A DNA stretch of 64,000 nucleotides from an uncultured Rhodospirillaceae bacterium (GTDB lineage: Bacteria; Pseudomonadota; Alphaproteobacteria; Reyranellales; Reyranellaceae), in the NCBI GenBank assembly GCA_945952105.1, contig CAMFGZ010000016.1, forward strand, positions 62,001 through 126,000, in the 5' to 3' direction. Below, in pieces: positions 26,752-36,873 of the stretch. A program made the translations under genes and the position numbers. Positions within the stretch are counted from its first letter, which is position 1; each line of letters opens with the position of its first letter. The notes under the pieces were generated by a model that was not told where the DNA came from, made no database searches, and was given only the letters and a program-made list of their open reading frames with translations.

Positions 26752-27858
26752 ATGAATGAGCCCGGCTTGAAGCCTGACGCCCCCGGCCACAATCGGCCCC
26801 CCCTCACCTACAAGGACGCCGGCGTCGACATCGACGCGGGTGACAACCTCGTCGAGCACATCAAGCCGCTCGCGAAGAGCACCAACCGCCCCGGCGTGAT
26901 GGGTGGGCTGGGTGGCTTCGGCGGCCTGTTCGACCTCAAGGCGGCGGGTTTCACCGACCCGATCCTGGTCTCCGGCACCGACGGCGTCGGCACCAAGCTC
27001 AAGGTCGCCATCGAGGCCGCGGTACCCGACACGGTCGGCATCGATCTCGTCGCCATGTGCGTCAACGACATCGTCGTCCAGGGCGCCGAGCCCCTCTTCT
27101 TCCTCGACTACTATGCCAGCGGCCGCCTCGACGTGGATGTCGGCCGCCGCCTGGTCGCCGGCATTGCCGAAGGCTGCCGCCGCGCCGGTTGCGCGCTGGT
27201 CGGCGGCGAGACCGCCGAGATGCCGGGCATGTATGTCGACGGCGACTACGACCTCGCGGGCTTCACCGTCGGCGCCGCCGAGCGCAACGCGCTCCTGCCG
27301 CGTACCGACATCGCGGTCGGCGACGCCATCCTCGGCATCGCCTCCAGCGGCCCGCACTCCAACGGGTATTCGCTGGTGCGCCGCATCGTCGAGCGCAGCG
27401 GGCTGAAATATTCCGATCGCGCCCCCTTCGCCGATGCGACACTGGGCGAAGCGCTGCTGGAGCCGACGCGCATATACGTGAAGCAGCTCCTGCAGGTGAT
27501 TCGCGCGACCGGCGCCATCAAGGGCCTTGCGCACATCACCGGCGGCGGCCTCCCGGGCAACGTGCCGCGCTGCCTGCCCGACGGGCTGCGCGCCCGCCTC
27601 GATGCGCGCACCTGGAACGCGCCGAGTGTCTTCAAGTGGCTCCAGCAAGTTGGTCAGGTGCCGACCGACGACATGCTGCGCACCTTCAATTGCGGCCTCG
27701 GCATGATCGTGGTGATCGCGAAGGAAGACGCGGCCCGTGTTGCCGCCGCGCTTAAGGAGACCGGCGAGACGGTGAGCGAGATCGGCGTGATCGAGAAGGC
27801 ACCGACCGACGAGGCCGATTGCGTCGTCGACCATGCCGAAAGCCTATGGCGAAGCTGA
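26752..27858 (+). CDS. purM: Phosphoribosylformylglycinamidine cyclo-ligase
   Basis: 368 residues catalysing the ATP-dependent closure of the imidazole ring (FGAM to AIR) in purine synthesis. Signatures are [71 protein letters not shown] and [13 protein letters not shown]. The ATG at 26752 gives a short N-terminal extension before the usual YKDAGV start. A long in-frame extension upstream is only the antisense of DUF2066. It overlaps purN by 13 bases. Confidence 0.95.
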   Translation: MNEPGLKPDAPGHNRPPLTYKDAGVDIDAGDNLVEHIKPLAKSTNRPGVMGGLGGFGGLFDLKAAGFTDPILVSGTDGVGTKLKVAIEAAVPDTVGIDLVAMCVNDIVVQGAEPLFFLDYYASGRLDVDVGRRLVAGIAEGCRRAGCALVGGETAEMPGMYVDGDYDLAGFTVGAAERNALLPRTDIAVGDAILGIASSGPHSNGYSLVRRIVERSGLKYSDRAPFADATLGEALLEPTRIYVKQLLQVIRATGAIKGLAHITGGGLPGNVPRCLPDGLRARLDARTWNAPSVFKWLQQVGQVPTDDMLRTFNCGLGMIVVIAKEDAARVAAALKETGETVSEIGVIEKAPTDEADCVVDHAESLWRS

Positions 27859-28496
27859 GGGTCGGTGTTCTGATTTCCGGCCGGGGCAGCAACCTCGCCG
27901 CCTTGATCGAAGCGGCGCGGGCCGCGGACTATCCCGCTGAAATCGCTTGCGTCGTGAGCAACAAGGCGGACGCGCCGGGCCTCGCGATCGCCGCGGCGTC
28001 GGGTATCCCCACCACGATCGTCTCCCACAAGGACCATCCCGACCGCGAGAGCTTCGACCGCGCCGTCTCCGGCGAACTCGAACGGCAAGGCGTCGAGCTC
28101 GTCGTGCTGGCGGGCTTCATGCGCATCTTCAGCGCGTGGTTCCCGACCCGCTGGGCGGATCGGCTGATCAACATCCATCCATCGCTGTTGCCGGCCTTCA
28201 AGGGCATGCACGTGCAGCAGCAGGCGCTCGACGCCGGCGTACGGGTGAGCGGTTGCACCGCCCATCTTGTGATCCCCGATCTCGATTCGGGGCCGATCAT
28301 CGCCCAGGCCGCGGTGCCGGTCCTGGCGGGCGACACTGAGGAAACGCTCTCTGCCCGCATTTTGCGCCAGGAGCACCGCCTCTACCCTCTGGTGGTCCGC
28401 TGGTTCGCCGAAGGCCGGGTCAGCATTGGGGGAGACCGCGTCACGGTCCGAGGCTTGGCATGCGACGCCATGCTGCTCTTTTCCCCAGAACCCTAG
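27846..28496 (+). CDS. purN: Phosphoribosylglycinamide formyltransferase
   Basis: 216 residues; transfers the formyl group of 10-formyl-THF to GAR. Signatures are [35 protein letters not shown] with the catalytic Asn-His, and [22 protein letters not shown] with the catalytic Asp. The ATG lies inside the last codons of purM, so the two are translationally coupled. The tail is slightly longer than the family core (ending [13 protein letters not shown]). Confidence 0.95.
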   Translation: MAKLRVGVLISGRGSNLAALIEAARAADYPAEIACVVSNKADAPGLAIAAASGIPTTIVSHKDHPDRESFDRAVSGELERQGVELVVLAGFMRIFSAWFPTRWADRLINIHPSLLPAFKGMHVQQQALDAGVRVSGCTAHLVIPDLDSGPIIAQAAVPVLAGDTEETLSARILRQEHRLYPLVVRWFAEGRVSIGGDRVTVRGLACDAMLLFSPEP

Positions 28497-28537
28497 TCAG
28501 ATATAAGACCGCCAACGATTTCAAACGGGGACGAGAA

Positions 28538-28744
28538 ATGGCTGAAGCAGCGCAGGATGACTATCCGGCTCACTTGGCGACCTACACCGCTTTCAACAAG
28601 CTGGTGACGTTCGGAATTCTCTGGATCGTGCTCCTGCTCGTCTCCATGGCCATCGGCCTGGTCGGTCATCTGTCGCTGCTGGCCCTCGTGATGGGCGTCG
28701 GCGGCTCGGTCGCCCTCCTGATCGCGTTCGCCATCCTGAGCTGA
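28538..28744 (+). CDS. aa3-type cytochrome c oxidase subunit IV peptide
   Basis: A 68-residue protein matching the small bacterial aa3 oxidase subunit IV family. The polar N-terminus DYPAHLATYTAFNKLVTFG is followed by two hydrophobic stretches (residues ~25-44 and ~48-67). Such peptides lie with one helix beside subunits I and III of the oxidase and are typical of alphaproteobacteria, usually encoded away from the main cta operon as here. A GGGGACG sequence upstream of the ATG may be the ribosome site. A terminator follows 26 bases after the stop. Confidence 0.88.
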   Translation: MAEAAQDDYPAHLATYTAFNKLVTFGILWIVLLLVSMAIGLVGHLSLLALVMGVGGSVALLIAFAILS

Positions 28745-28770
28745 CGCTCCGGGGTGCATCTCACAAAAGA

Positions 28771-28797
28771 AAAAGCGGCCCGTTTGGGCCGCTTTTT
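28771..28797. terminator. Bidirectional intrinsic terminator
   Basis: Eleven-base stem AAAAGCGGCCC / GGGCCGCTTTT with a GTTT loop, followed by TTTTTT on the plus strand and flanked by A-runs for the minus strand. It serves the oxidase subunit IV gene and the convergent ndk gene. Confidence 0.9.
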
Positions 28798-28817
28798 TGT
28801 GTCCGCTGCGCTTGCGC

Positions 28818-29240
28818 TCAGCCGACGATCTCGGAGCCGGCGAAGAAGTACGCGATCTCGATGGCGGCGTTCTCGGGCGAGTCCGAACCGTGCACCGAGT
28901 TGGCTTCGATCGACTCGGCGAAGTCCTTGCGGATCGTGCCGGCGTCGGCGTTGGCCGGGTTGGTCGCGCCCATGATCTCGCGGTTCTTCGCGACGGCGTT
29001 CTCGCCTTCCAGGACCTGCACCACGACGGGGCCGGAGGTCATGAAGGTGCAGAGGTCGTTGAAGAACGGACGGGCCTTGTGCACGCCGTAGAACTGCTCG
29101 GCCTGCTGGCGGCTCATCTGGATGCGCTTCTGGGCGACGACGCGCAGGCCCTTCTCCTCGAACCGGGCGTTGATCTTGCCGGTCAGGTTCCGGCGGGTCG
29201 CATCCGGCTTGATGATCGAGAAAGTACGTTCGACGGCCAT
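28818..29240 (-). CDS. ndk: Nucleoside diphosphate kinase
   Basis: 140 residues, the standard Ndk length. [21 protein letters not shown] is the family start, [29 protein letters not shown] the substrate region, and SVHGSDS carries the phosphorylated His117. It equilibrates NTP and NDP pools. The start at 29240 follows a GAGGG ribosome site. A very long open frame upstream in the same reading frame is only the antisense of the ABC-F gene. Confidence 0.96.
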   Translation of the reverse strand: MAVERTFSIIKPDATRRNLTGKINARFEEKGLRVVAQKRIQMSRQQAEQFYGVHKARPFFNDLCTFMTSGPVVVQVLEGENAVAKNREIMGATNPANADAGTIRKDFAESIEANSVHGSDSPENAAIEIAYFFAGSEIVG

Positions 29241-29282
29241 GAATTCCCTCTTGGAGGCAGTGATTTCAGCACTTGGGCGCGC

Positions 29283-29311
29283 CTTATAGACGCGGGTTTT
29301 GGGCCGGGCAA
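29283..29311 (-). promoter_or_regulatory. Candidate promoter of ndk
   Basis: On the minus strand TTGCCC (29306-29311) and TATAAG (29283-29288) are 17 bases apart, ending 42 bases before the ndk ATG. Spacing and position fit a sigma-70 promoter; the -10 is good and the -35 moderate. Confidence 0.5.
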
Positions 29312-29366
29312 GCGCGCCCAATGAGCTTGGTTTGCGGCCAAATCGCATGGTAAATGCCCGCCGCCC

Positions 29367-31244
29367 ATGCTCCACATCAGTGACATCTCCTTCCGCCACG
29401 GCGAGCGGGTGCTTTTCGACCGCGCTTCGGCGGCACTCTCTGACGGCTGGAAGGTCGGCCTGGTCGGCCGCAACGGCGCCGGCAAGTCGACCCTGCTGCG
29501 CCTGATCCAGCGGCAGATCGAGGCCGACAGCGGCGAGATCAACCTGATGGGCCGCACCCGCGTGGGCTCGGTCCCGCAGGACCCACCCGGCGGCGACATC
29601 ACCGTGATCGACGCCGTGCTGGCGGCCGACGTCGAGCGCAGCGCGCTGCTGGCCGAGGACGAGACCTGCCAGGACGGCGTGCGCCTGGCCGAGATCCATG
29701 CGCGACTCGAGGAAATCGGCGCGGCGGCTGCACCTTCGCGCGCCGCCTCGATCCTGAACGGCCTGGGCTTCGACAACGAGAAGCAGTCCCGCCCCTGCGG
29801 CGAGTTCTCCGGCGGCTGGCGCATGCGCGTGGCGCTGGCCGGCACGCTGTTCAGCAGCCCCGATCTCCTCATCCTCGACGAACCGTCGAACCATCTCGAC
29901 GTCGAGGCGATGATCTGGCTCACCGAATACCTGAAGCGCTTCCGCAACACGGTGCTGATGGTGAGTCACGATCGCGACCTGCTGAACGACGTGTGCGACC
30001 ACATCGTGCACATCGACCAGCAGAAGCTCGTCGCCTACACCGGCAACTACGACTTCTTCGAGCGCACCCGCGCCGAGCGCCTCGCCAACGACGCCGCGCA
30101 GCAGGCCAAGGTCGCCGCGCAGCGCAAGCACATGCAGGCCTTCGTCGACCGCTTCAAGGCCAAGGCCAGCAAGGCCCGCCAGGCGCAGTCGCGCATGAAG
30201 ATGATCGAGAAGCTCGGCCCCGTCGCCTCGGTGCCGATCGACGAGCGCATCTCGTTCAATTTCCCCTCGCCCGACATCCTCGCCTCGCCGATCGAGACGC
30301 TGGACGAGGTCTCCGTCGGCTATCCCGACGGGCCGCTGGTACTGCGCAACCTCGACCTGCGCATCGACATGGAAGACCGCATCGCGCTGCTCGGTCAGAA
30401 CGGCAACGGCAAGTCGACCTTCATCCGCCTGATTTCCCAGCGGCTGGAGCCACGCGAGGGCCGCGTGAAGCGTACCCCGAAGCTGCGCGTTGGCTATTTC
30501 TCGCAGGATCAGGAAGAGAGCCTCGACTACGAGGGCACGCCGTTCGACCACATGAACCGCGCTCTGGGCCCGGGCGCCGGCGAGGCCAAGGTGCGCGCCC
30601 AGCTCGGTCGCTTCGGCTTTTCGCGCGAGCGCGCCAACCTCAAGGTCGGCGTCATGTCGGGTGGCGAGAAGACCCGCCTGTTGCTGTCGCTCGCCACCCG
30701 CAACGCCCCTCACCTGCTGCTGCTCGACGAGCCGACCAACCATCTCGACATGGATGCGCGTGCCTCGCTGGTCGACGCCATCAACGACTTCGAAGGCGCG
30801 GTCGTGCTGGTGAGCCACGACACGCATCTGGTGAAGATGGTCGCCGACGCCCTCTGGGTGGTCCAGGGCGGCACGGTAAAGCCATTCGACGGCGACATCG
30901 ACGAGTACCAGGCCAAGCTCCTCAAGGAGCGTGGCGCCCGTCCGCCCAAGGCCGAGAAGCCCGCCGATGCCGGCAGCAAGAAGGACCAGCGCAAGGCCGC
31001 CGCGGACAACCGCACCAACAAAGCGCCGCTCAAGAAGGCCGTCGACAGCGCGGAGAAGATGCTGGCCCGCCTGACCGAGCAGCTCAACGGCGTGCTCGCC
31101 AGGCTTGGCGATCCGGCGATCTATGCCGGGCCGGGCAATGTCGTGACGGACCTGCAGAAGGAAAAGGCCCGTCTCGAGCGAGAGGTCGAGAACGCCGAGA
31201 AGCGCTGGATGACAGCGCAGGAGGCGCTGGAAGCCGCCGCCTGA
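29367..31244 (+). CDS. ABC-F family ribosome-associated ATPase (YheS/Uup-like)
   Basis: 625 residues with two fused ABC ATPase domains and no membrane segment. Walker A sites are [13 protein letters not shown] and [13 protein letters not shown]. The signatures are [12 protein letters not shown] and [14 protein letters not shown], and the Walker B sites [12 protein letters not shown] and [12 protein letters not shown]. Between them is the Arg/Lys-rich linker ([27 protein letters not shown]) that reaches into the ribosomal E-site region in ABC-F proteins. The last ~75 residues form a Lys/Ala-rich coiled coil. It probably acts as a translation factor rather than as a transporter. Confidence 0.92.
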   Translation: MLHISDISFRHGERVLFDRASAALSDGWKVGLVGRNGAGKSTLLRLIQRQIEADSGEINLMGRTRVGSVPQDPPGGDITVIDAVLAADVERSALLAEDETCQDGVRLAEIHARLEEIGAAAAPSRAASILNGLGFDNEKQSRPCGEFSGGWRMRVALAGTLFSSPDLLILDEPSNHLDVEAMIWLTEYLKRFRNTVLMVSHDRDLLNDVCDHIVHIDQQKLVAYTGNYDFFERTRAERLANDAAQQAKVAAQRKHMQAFVDRFKAKASKARQAQSRMKMIEKLGPVASVPIDERISFNFPSPDILASPIETLDEVSVGYPDGPLVLRNLDLRIDMEDRIALLGQNGNGKSTFIRLISQRLEPREGRVKRTPKLRVGYFSQDQEESLDYEGTPFDHMNRALGPGAGEAKVRAQLGRFGFSRERANLKVGVMSGGEKTRLLLSLATRNAPHLLLLDEPTNHLDMDARASLVDAINDFEGAVVLVSHDTHLVKMVADALWVVQGGTVKPFDGDIDEYQAKLLKERGARPPKAEKPADAGSKKDQRKAAADNRTNKAPLKKAVDSAEKMLARLTEQLNGVLARLGDPAIYAGPGNVVTDLQKEKARLEREVENAEKRWMTAQEALEAAA

Positions 31245-31267
31245 CGCCTCCCCCTCCGTCGACGCCG

Positions 31268-32500
31268 TTACTCGGCGACGGCCGGATAGGCGGGCTTCGG
31301 GGCGCTGCTGTGCCGGATCAGCATCACCATGCCGGCGTTGAACGTATAGAGGCCGACGGCGATCCAGAAGATGACGGCCGGCAGGCCGCTGTTCATCAGG
31401 AAGCCGAACAGCGGCGGTGCCAGGAACGAGCCGATGTCGAGGCCCGAATAGACGAAGCCGAACACCTTGCCCGACGCGCCAGGCGGCGTGGCATTCCGCA
31501 CGATCATGTCGCGCGAGGGATTGGTGATGCCGCCCGCGGCGCCGGCCAGCGCCAGCAGGACCGGCAGCAGGCTAGGTGGCACAGTCTGGGTAGCGATGGG
31601 CACCGTAAGGCACGCCGCCGCCAGTAGCCCGAATGCGGCCACGAGATCGTGCCGGCGCACGCGGTCGGCGAAGTAGCCACCGACCAGGATGCCGGCAGCC
31701 GAGCCCACGATGAAAACGATCAGGCAGAAGGCGGCATAGTTCTCGGTGACGCCGAACATGCCGCTCCAGGCCGGCACGGCGAACTGCTGGATGCCCACAG
31801 TGTTGGCCGCAATCAGCGCAAAATAGGCAAGGCAGAGCAGCAGCGCCGGCTGCAGGAACAACGCCAGCCCGGGCTTCGCCCCCGGCTGGGCGGCCGCCGC
31901 CCGTACCTTCACGCGATGATCGACCAGTTCCTCACGGTGGATGAAGACCAGTCCTGACAGGATGATGCCGGGCAATGCACCGATCAGCGCCGCCCCGACC
32001 CAGCCGAACATGCTGTCGAGGAAGTACATGACCGGCGCCGCGGCCCAGCCCAGCGATCCGCCAAGACCATGGATGCTGAAGGCGCGGCCGAGACGGTTCT
32101 GGTTCACCGACGAATTGAGCAACGCGAAGTCGGCGGGATGGAAGACGGAATTGCCCAGGCCCGCGATCACCGCGATGCAGGCGAAGCCCACGAAGGAATG
32201 CGCGACCGATATGCAGGCGAGGCCCAGGCCCACGACGAGCAGGCCGGCCGCGAGGATCGGCCGGGCGCCGAACCGGTCGACCGCGAAGCCGGCCGCGGTC
32301 TGCGCGATCCCGGAGACGCCGTAGAACATGCCGGCCAGCAGGCCGACATCGGCGTAGCTCAGCCCAACTTCCTGGCGGACGATCAGGAGCATCGTCGCGA
32401 AAGCGAGCTGATAATAATGGCTGGCGCCGTGAGCGACGCCGATCAGGCTGATCACCCTGAAATCGTGCTGAAGCGATGGCGTGGCGGTTGCGGCGGACAT
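31268..32500 (-). CDS. Major facilitator superfamily transporter
   Basis: 410 residues with twelve predicted helices. The N-half carries [34 protein letters not shown] and the MFS loop [52 protein letters not shown] resembles the fosmidomycin-resistance (Fsr) branch. A second loop motif is [13 protein letters not shown]. The substrate is unknown and a drug-efflux role is only a family-level guess. The ATG at 32500 is two codons inside the longest frame. It is convergent with the ABC-F gene and divergent from the cyclase gene. Confidence 0.87.
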   Translation of the reverse strand: MSAATATPSLQHDFRVISLIGVAHGASHYYQLAFATMLLIVRQEVGLSYADVGLLAGMFYGVSGIAQTAAGFAVDRFGARPILAAGLLVVGLGLACISVAHSFVGFACIAVIAGLGNSVFHPADFALLNSSVNQNRLGRAFSIHGLGGSLGWAAAPVMYFLDSMFGWVGAALIGALPGIILSGLVFIHREELVDHRVKVRAAAAQPGAKPGLALFLQPALLLCLAYFALIAANTVGIQQFAVPAWSGMFGVTENYAAFCLIVFIVGSAAGILVGGYFADRVRRHDLVAAFGLLAAACLTVPIATQTVPPSLLPVLLALAGAAGGITNPSRDMIVRNATPPGASGKVFGFVYSGLDIGSFLAPPLFGFLMNSGLPAVIFWIAVGLYTFNAGMVMLIRHSSAPKPAYPAVAE

Positions 32501-32631
32501 GAGCACCTCGTCCGGCGATCATAGGCGATCCGCATCGCGAACGTCGGTGGATTTGCGCGGGGGAGCCATGCGTGATGACGGGCTGCGGCGGCCCTTGTAG
32601 TGTCCCCGCCGGCAAGAGGGAGAAACGCATC

Positions 32632-33669
32632 ATGAAGCGCTGGAAGCATCGCCCCGAGGGATCGACGTGGGGAGACTGGGGCGACGACGATCAGCTCGGC
32701 CGCCTGAACCTGATCACCCCGAAGAAGGTGCTGGAGGGCATCGCCGAGGTGAAGGAAGGTCTTTCGTTCTGCCTCAGCCTGCCGCTCGACTTCCCCGGCG
32801 GCAACGTTCTGAACCCGCGCCGCCTGCCGCCGGTCCTCTCGCCGACCGGCGACGAGAATGGCTGGCGCTTCAATTTCCTGACCAACAGCATCAACCCGCT
32901 GTTCGCCGACGTGGCGAGCGACGACCGCGTGATCCTCACCCTCCAGTATTCGACGCAGTGGGACACGCTGGCCCATGTCGGCGGCCTGTTCGATGCAGAC
33001 GGCGACGGCGTGCCCGAGCCGCTCTACTACAACGGCTTCAAGCCCGGCTCCGACGTGGTCGGTCCGCAGCCCGACGCCGGCCGCGACGGCTGCGGCCATC
33101 TCAGCTACGCGCACAAGCTCGGCGTCGAGAACATGGCGGCCAAGGCGATCCAGGGCCGCGCGGTGCTGGTCGACCTCGAAAAGCACTACGGCCGCGACCA
33201 CAAGTATGTGAGCTACGACGACTTCAAGCGCGTCCTCGATGCCGACAAGGTTGTCGTGGAGCCGGGTGACATGCTGCTCCTCTATACCGGCTTCACCGAC
33301 GAGATCATGAAGATGAACAAGAACGTCGACCCGGCGCGCGCGCACGCGATGTGCTGCGTGCTCGACGGCCGAGACAAGCGCCTGCTGCAGTGGATCACCG
33401 ACAGCCAGATCTCGGCATTGATCGCCGACAATTACGGCGTCGAGGCGGTGCCCGCGCGGCCCGGGCCGGAGGACGCCGAGCATCCGTCGCTGCCGATCCA
33501 CAATCACTGCCTGTTCAAGCTGGGGCTGAACCTCGGCGAGATTTGGTGGCTGAAGGACCTGGCGCTGTGGCTGCGCGACAGGAAGCGTTCGCGCTTCCTG
33601 CTGACGGCGCCGCCGCTGCGCCTGCCGGGCGCCGTCGGCTCGCCCGCGACTCCCGTCGCCACGGTCTGA
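32632..33669 (+). CDS. Cyclase-family metal-dependent hydrolase (kynurenine formamidase-like superfamily)
   Basis: 345 residues of the putative cyclase family (PF04199). The substrate-site segment QYSTQWDTLAHVGGLFDADGDG is in the position of the HxGTHxD motif of kynurenine formamidase, but in the longer, divergent form common to larger cyclase-family proteins. Other landmarks are VLVDLEKHYGRD, VEPGDMLLLYTGF and HPSLPIHNHCLFKLGLNLGEIWWL, the last supplying a conserved His/Glu near the C-terminus. The substrate is unknown. The ATG at 32632 follows GAGGGAGAAACG. An FkbM-type gene starts 14 bases after the stop. Confidence 0.85.
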   Translation: MKRWKHRPEGSTWGDWGDDDQLGRLNLITPKKVLEGIAEVKEGLSFCLSLPLDFPGGNVLNPRRLPPVLSPTGDENGWRFNFLTNSINPLFADVASDDRVILTLQYSTQWDTLAHVGGLFDADGDGVPEPLYYNGFKPGSDVVGPQPDAGRDGCGHLSYAHKLGVENMAAKAIQGRAVLVDLEKHYGRDHKYVSYDDFKRVLDADKVVVEPGDMLLLYTGFTDEIMKMNKNVDPARAHAMCCVLDGRDKRLLQWITDSQISALIADNYGVEAVPARPGPEDAEHPSLPIHNHCLFKLGLNLGEIWWLKDLALWLRDRKRSRFLLTAPPLRLPGAVGSPATPVATV

Positions 33670-33683
33670 GATCGATCGCCGCG

Positions 33684-34769
33684 ATGTCGTTCCTGTCACT
33701 CGTCGCCCAAGGACTGAAGGCGGAACGCTTTGCGCTGCTCGACATCGGCTGCTCCGGCGGCCTCGATCCGAAATGGCGTGCCTTCGGCGACAGGCTGAAG
33801 GCGCTGGGCATCGACGCCAGTGCCAGCGAATGCCGGCGCCTCACGGCGGCCGAGCGCAATCCTGAAGTGTCCTACGTGGCGGCCTTCGTCAGTCCCAGCG
33901 CCGACAAGCCGGTCGACCTTTCGGCCGGACCGGCCGCCCCGCTCATCATGAAGATGCGCGACCGCATGAGCTTCATGCGCACCCGCGAGATCCGCGACGC
34001 CCGGCTTCAGACGGCATCGGCCGAGGAGCAGCTCCGGCACAATGCGTGGGAGCTGACCGGCCTCGCGGATCCGAACAAGCCGGTGGTGGTTCCCGATCTT
34101 CTCGCCGAGCGCGGCTGGAGCGATCTCGACTACATGAAGATCGATACCGACGGCATCGACTGGCAGATCCTGCAGAGCTTCGAGGGCCGCCTGCCCAAAA
34201 ACCTTCTGGCCGTGCAGATGGAAGTGAACTTCGTGGGCGACGGCTCGCCCGACGAGCACTCCTTCCACAACACCGACCGCTTCATGCGCCGCCACGGCTT
34301 CGACCTGTTCCGGCTCGACGTCCGCAACTACTCCTGCCGCGCGCTGCCCGCCCGCTACATCTGGCCGACGCCGGCCGAGACTCATTCCGGCCGCCCCTTC
34401 CAGGGCGAAGCCTACTACGCGATCGATTTGCCGGGTCCCGATCGTGAGAGCCGGCTTGCGAATTTGAGTGGAGAGAAGATCGCCAAGCTGGCAGCGATCC
34501 TGTCGGCCTGGGACGTGCCCGACGCCGCCGCCGAGATCCTGCTTGGTGCCCGGAGGAAGCTCGAGGCGGTCATGCCCGTCGACCGCGGCCTCGACCTCCT
34601 CGCCGCCCAGGCACAAGGCGATCGCGCCCGGCCGCTCGACTATCGGAGCTACATGGCTCGATTCGAATCCGATCCGCCGGATTTCTATCGTCCCGAGGGA
34701 CCGATCCCGCTGCGTGAGCGTCTCGCTGCCGCCTGGCGCGCTTACCTGAGGCCGCGCGACAGCCGTTAG
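33684..34769 (+). CDS. FkbM-type SAM methyltransferase-like protein, paralogue A
   Basis: 361 residues. The N-terminal Rossmann segment FALLDIGCSGGLDPKWRAFGD and, later, DLDYMKIDTDGIDWQILQSFEG resemble FkbM-family methyltransferases; HSFHNTDRFMRRHGFDLFRLD follows. The C-terminal ~100 residues (GEKIAKLAAILSAWDVPDAAAEILL) form a helical extension that plain FkbM enzymes lack. It is clearly paralogous to the protein at 41880-42908 in the glycan locus, so a role in glycan modification is likely. It sits 14 bases after the cyclase gene and abuts the convergent holC gene with no gap. Confidence 0.75.
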   Translation: MSFLSLVAQGLKAERFALLDIGCSGGLDPKWRAFGDRLKALGIDASASECRRLTAAERNPEVSYVAAFVSPSADKPVDLSAGPAAPLIMKMRDRMSFMRTREIRDARLQTASAEEQLRHNAWELTGLADPNKPVVVPDLLAERGWSDLDYMKIDTDGIDWQILQSFEGRLPKNLLAVQMEVNFVGDGSPDEHSFHNTDRFMRRHGFDLFRLDVRNYSCRALPARYIWPTPAETHSGRPFQGEAYYAIDLPGPDRESRLANLSGEKIAKLAAILSAWDVPDAAAEILLGARRKLEAVMPVDRGLDLLAAQAQGDRARPLDYRSYMARFESDPPDFYRPEGPIPLRERLAAAWRAYLRPRDSR

Positions 34770-35222
34770 CTACGCCTTCTTCTCCCAGCCACCCGAGTCC
34801 GTTTGCTGCCAATAGGCGACGGCATGGCCCGCGGTCTTGTATTCCTTCCAGCGCTCGCGGGCGTCGGCGACGGCCGTGTCGTCCCTGCCATCGAACAGCT
34901 CGAAGCAGCGCTTGTAGTCGCCGACCTTCTCCGACTTAGCCCGGTCGGCGACGAACAGGAAGGCCGCGCCGTTCGGGTTCTCGTCGAGATGCGTCAGCCA
35001 GATGGGCTGGCGGTCGGCTTCGCCGTCGCGTGCCGCGCCGTGCGGCAGAAAGCCGTTGGGATCGTAGGTCCAGAGATGGGTGTTCAGCGCGTCCACCCGC
35101 TCCATGGATCCCAGCAACACGACCGCCCGCTCTCCGGCCTGCAAGGTCTTGGACAGGAGGCGCGGCAGCGTGTCTTCCAGCGACGATCGGGTCAGGTGAT
35201 AGAAATTGACCTCGGTCGCCAT
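34770..35222 (-). CDS. holC: DNA polymerase III chi subunit
   Basis: 150 residues matching the HolC family. It starts EVNFYHLTRSSLEDTLPRLLSKTLQAGERAVVLLGS and includes LWTYDPNGFLPHG and PIWLTHLDENPNGAAFLFVAD, then ends with FELFDGRDDTAVADARERWKEYKTAGHAVAYWQQ. Chi links the clamp-loader (via psi) to SSB during replication. The ATG at 35222 is only 7 bases after pepA, a conserved alphaproteobacterial pair. Confidence 0.93.
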   Translation of the reverse strand: MATEVNFYHLTRSSLEDTLPRLLSKTLQAGERAVVLLGSMERVDALNTHLWTYDPNGFLPHGAARDGEADRQPIWLTHLDENPNGAAFLFVADRAKSEKVGDYKRCFELFDGRDDTAVADARERWKEYKTAGHAVAYWQQTDSGGWEKKA

Positions 35223-35229
35223 TGGCGGA

Positions 35230-36723
35230 TCAGCGCTCGTAGTTCTCGGCAATCAGCCGGTCGAGCAGGCGCACGCCATAGGCGGTAGCGCCCTTTGGCG
35301 TGGTGACGTCGCCCTTGCCCGACCAGGCCGTGCCCGCGATGTCGATGTGGGCCCAGGCCACGCCGTCCTGCACGAAGCGTTGCAGGAACTGCGCCGCCGT
35401 GATCGAGCCGCCGTCGCGGCCGCCGCCGACGTTCCTCATGTCGGCGATTTCCGAGTCGATCAGCTTGTCGTACTTGGGGCCGAGCGGCATGCGCCACAGC
35501 TTCTCGCCGATCGCCGAGCCCGCCGCGCGCAGGCGGTTGGAGAGCTGCGTGTTGTTGCAGAAGAGGCCCGCGCGCTCGTGGCCCAGCGCCACGATGATCG
35601 CGCCGGTCAGGGTCGAGAGTTCCACCATCGCCTGCGGCTTGAACTTCTCCTGCGCGTACCACATGGCGTCGCACAGGATCAGGCGGCCTTCGGCGTCGGT
35701 ATTGATGACCTCGACCGTCTGGCCCGACATCGACTTCACGACGTCGCCCGGACGCTGGGCGTTGCCGTCGGGCATGTTCTCGACGAGGGCGCACACGGCC
35801 ACGACATTCGCCTTGGCCTTGCGGCCGGCGATCAACCGCATTGCGCCGGTCACGGCGCCGGCGCCGCCCATGTCCCACTTCATGTCTTCCATGCCGCCGG
35901 CCGGCTTCAGCGAGATGCCGCCGGTATCGAAGCACACGCCCTTACCGATCAGCGCCACCGGCGCCTGCCCCTTCGGGCCGTTCATCCAGGTCATGACGAG
36001 GAGCTGCGAATCGCGCCCGCTTCCCTGTCCGACCGCGAGCAGCGTTTCCATGCCGAGCTTCTTCATCTCGGCTTCACCGAGAACCTCGACCTTCACGCCG
36101 AGCTTGGTCAGCTCCTTGGCGCGGCGGGCGAACTCAACCGGGTAGAGGACGTTCGGCGGCTCGCTCACCAGGTCGCGCGTCAGGAAGACGGCATCGACCA
36201 CGGGCTCGAGCTGGCTATAGGCCTTCCGCGCATCCGCGGGCCCGGCCAGGACGACCGTGAGGTGCTGCAGCGACAGCTTCTGCTCGGGCTTGTCCTTGGT
36301 CTTGTACTTGTCGAAGCGATAGCAGCGCAGACGGACGCCCAGCGCGATATGAGCCGCGATCTGGCCCGGCGTCAGGCGGCTGCCCTTCACGGGATCCACG
36401 ACCACCGTGACCGCCGTGTGTCCCGCCGCATTGGCCTCGGCCGCGATCACCCCGCCCAACCCTTCGGCCGCCCGGGCATCCAGTTCCTTGCCCTTGCCGA
36501 CACCCAGCAACAGAAGACGTGCAATATCACCGGAATGACCGAGAACGGTCAGGGTCTGGCCCTTGGCGCCGGTGAACCGGCCGCCCTCGAAGGAGCGGGC
36601 GACGGCTCCACCGGCCGCTGCGTCGACCGACTGGGCAGTCGCCAGGAGCTGTTTGTCGGCTCCCACGAACACCGCGACATTGCCCCCGAAGGCCTTCGGA
36701 AAGGCCGAAAATTCCACTTTCAT
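35230..36723 (-). CDS. pepA: Leucyl aminopeptidase (cytosol aminopeptidase, M17)
   Basis: 497 residues. The C-terminal catalytic domain has GKGVCFDTGGISLKPAGGMEDMKWDMGGAG, with the metal-binding Lys and Asp, and the M17 signature NTDAEGRLILCDAM. The N-terminal alpha-beta domain is typical of PepA. It removes N-terminal residues from peptides using two metal ions; E. coli PepA also binds DNA. The ATG at 36723 fits the family start (MKVEFSAFPKAF). It is divergent from the nucleotide-sugar dehydrogenase gene across 150 bases. Confidence 0.95.
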   Translation of the reverse strand: MKVEFSAFPKAFGGNVAVFVGADKQLLATAQSVDAAAGGAVARSFEGGRFTGAKGQTLTVLGHSGDIARLLLLGVGKGKELDARAAEGLGGVIAAEANAAGHTAVTVVVDPVKGSRLTPGQIAAHIALGVRLRCYRFDKYKTKDKPEQKLSLQHLTVVLAGPADARKAYSQLEPVVDAVFLTRDLVSEPPNVLYPVEFARRAKELTKLGVKVEVLGEAEMKKLGMETLLAVGQGSGRDSQLLVMTWMNGPKGQAPVALIGKGVCFDTGGISLKPAGGMEDMKWDMGGAGAVTGAMRLIAGRKAKANVVAVCALVENMPDGNAQRPGDVVKSMSGQTVEVINTDAEGRLILCDAMWYAQEKFKPQAMVELSTLTGAIIVALGHERAGLFCNNTQLSNRLRAAGSAIGEKLWRMPLGPKYDKLIDSEIADMRNVGGGRDGGSITAAQFLQRFVQDGVAWAHIDIAGTAWSGKGDVTTPKGATAYGVRLLDRLIAENYER

Positions 36724-36873
36724 CCAGTTTCCCTGCCCTAAGCGCCTGATCGGCGGCGATTTTTCGCCCCTGCGACGGGTGCGCGCAAGCGGTGTTTGCC
36801 CTACAGGACCCTGCAAAATCGGGGTGGCATCCGGCCGCCAGCACCAGTATCAGTACCGGCCCTCAAAACGGAC

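Noticed and set aside
29241-30827. Long in-frame N-terminal extension of ndk
   Set aside because: Antisense to the ABC-F gene; Ndk is complete in 140 residues from 29240 with its own ribosome site and promoter.
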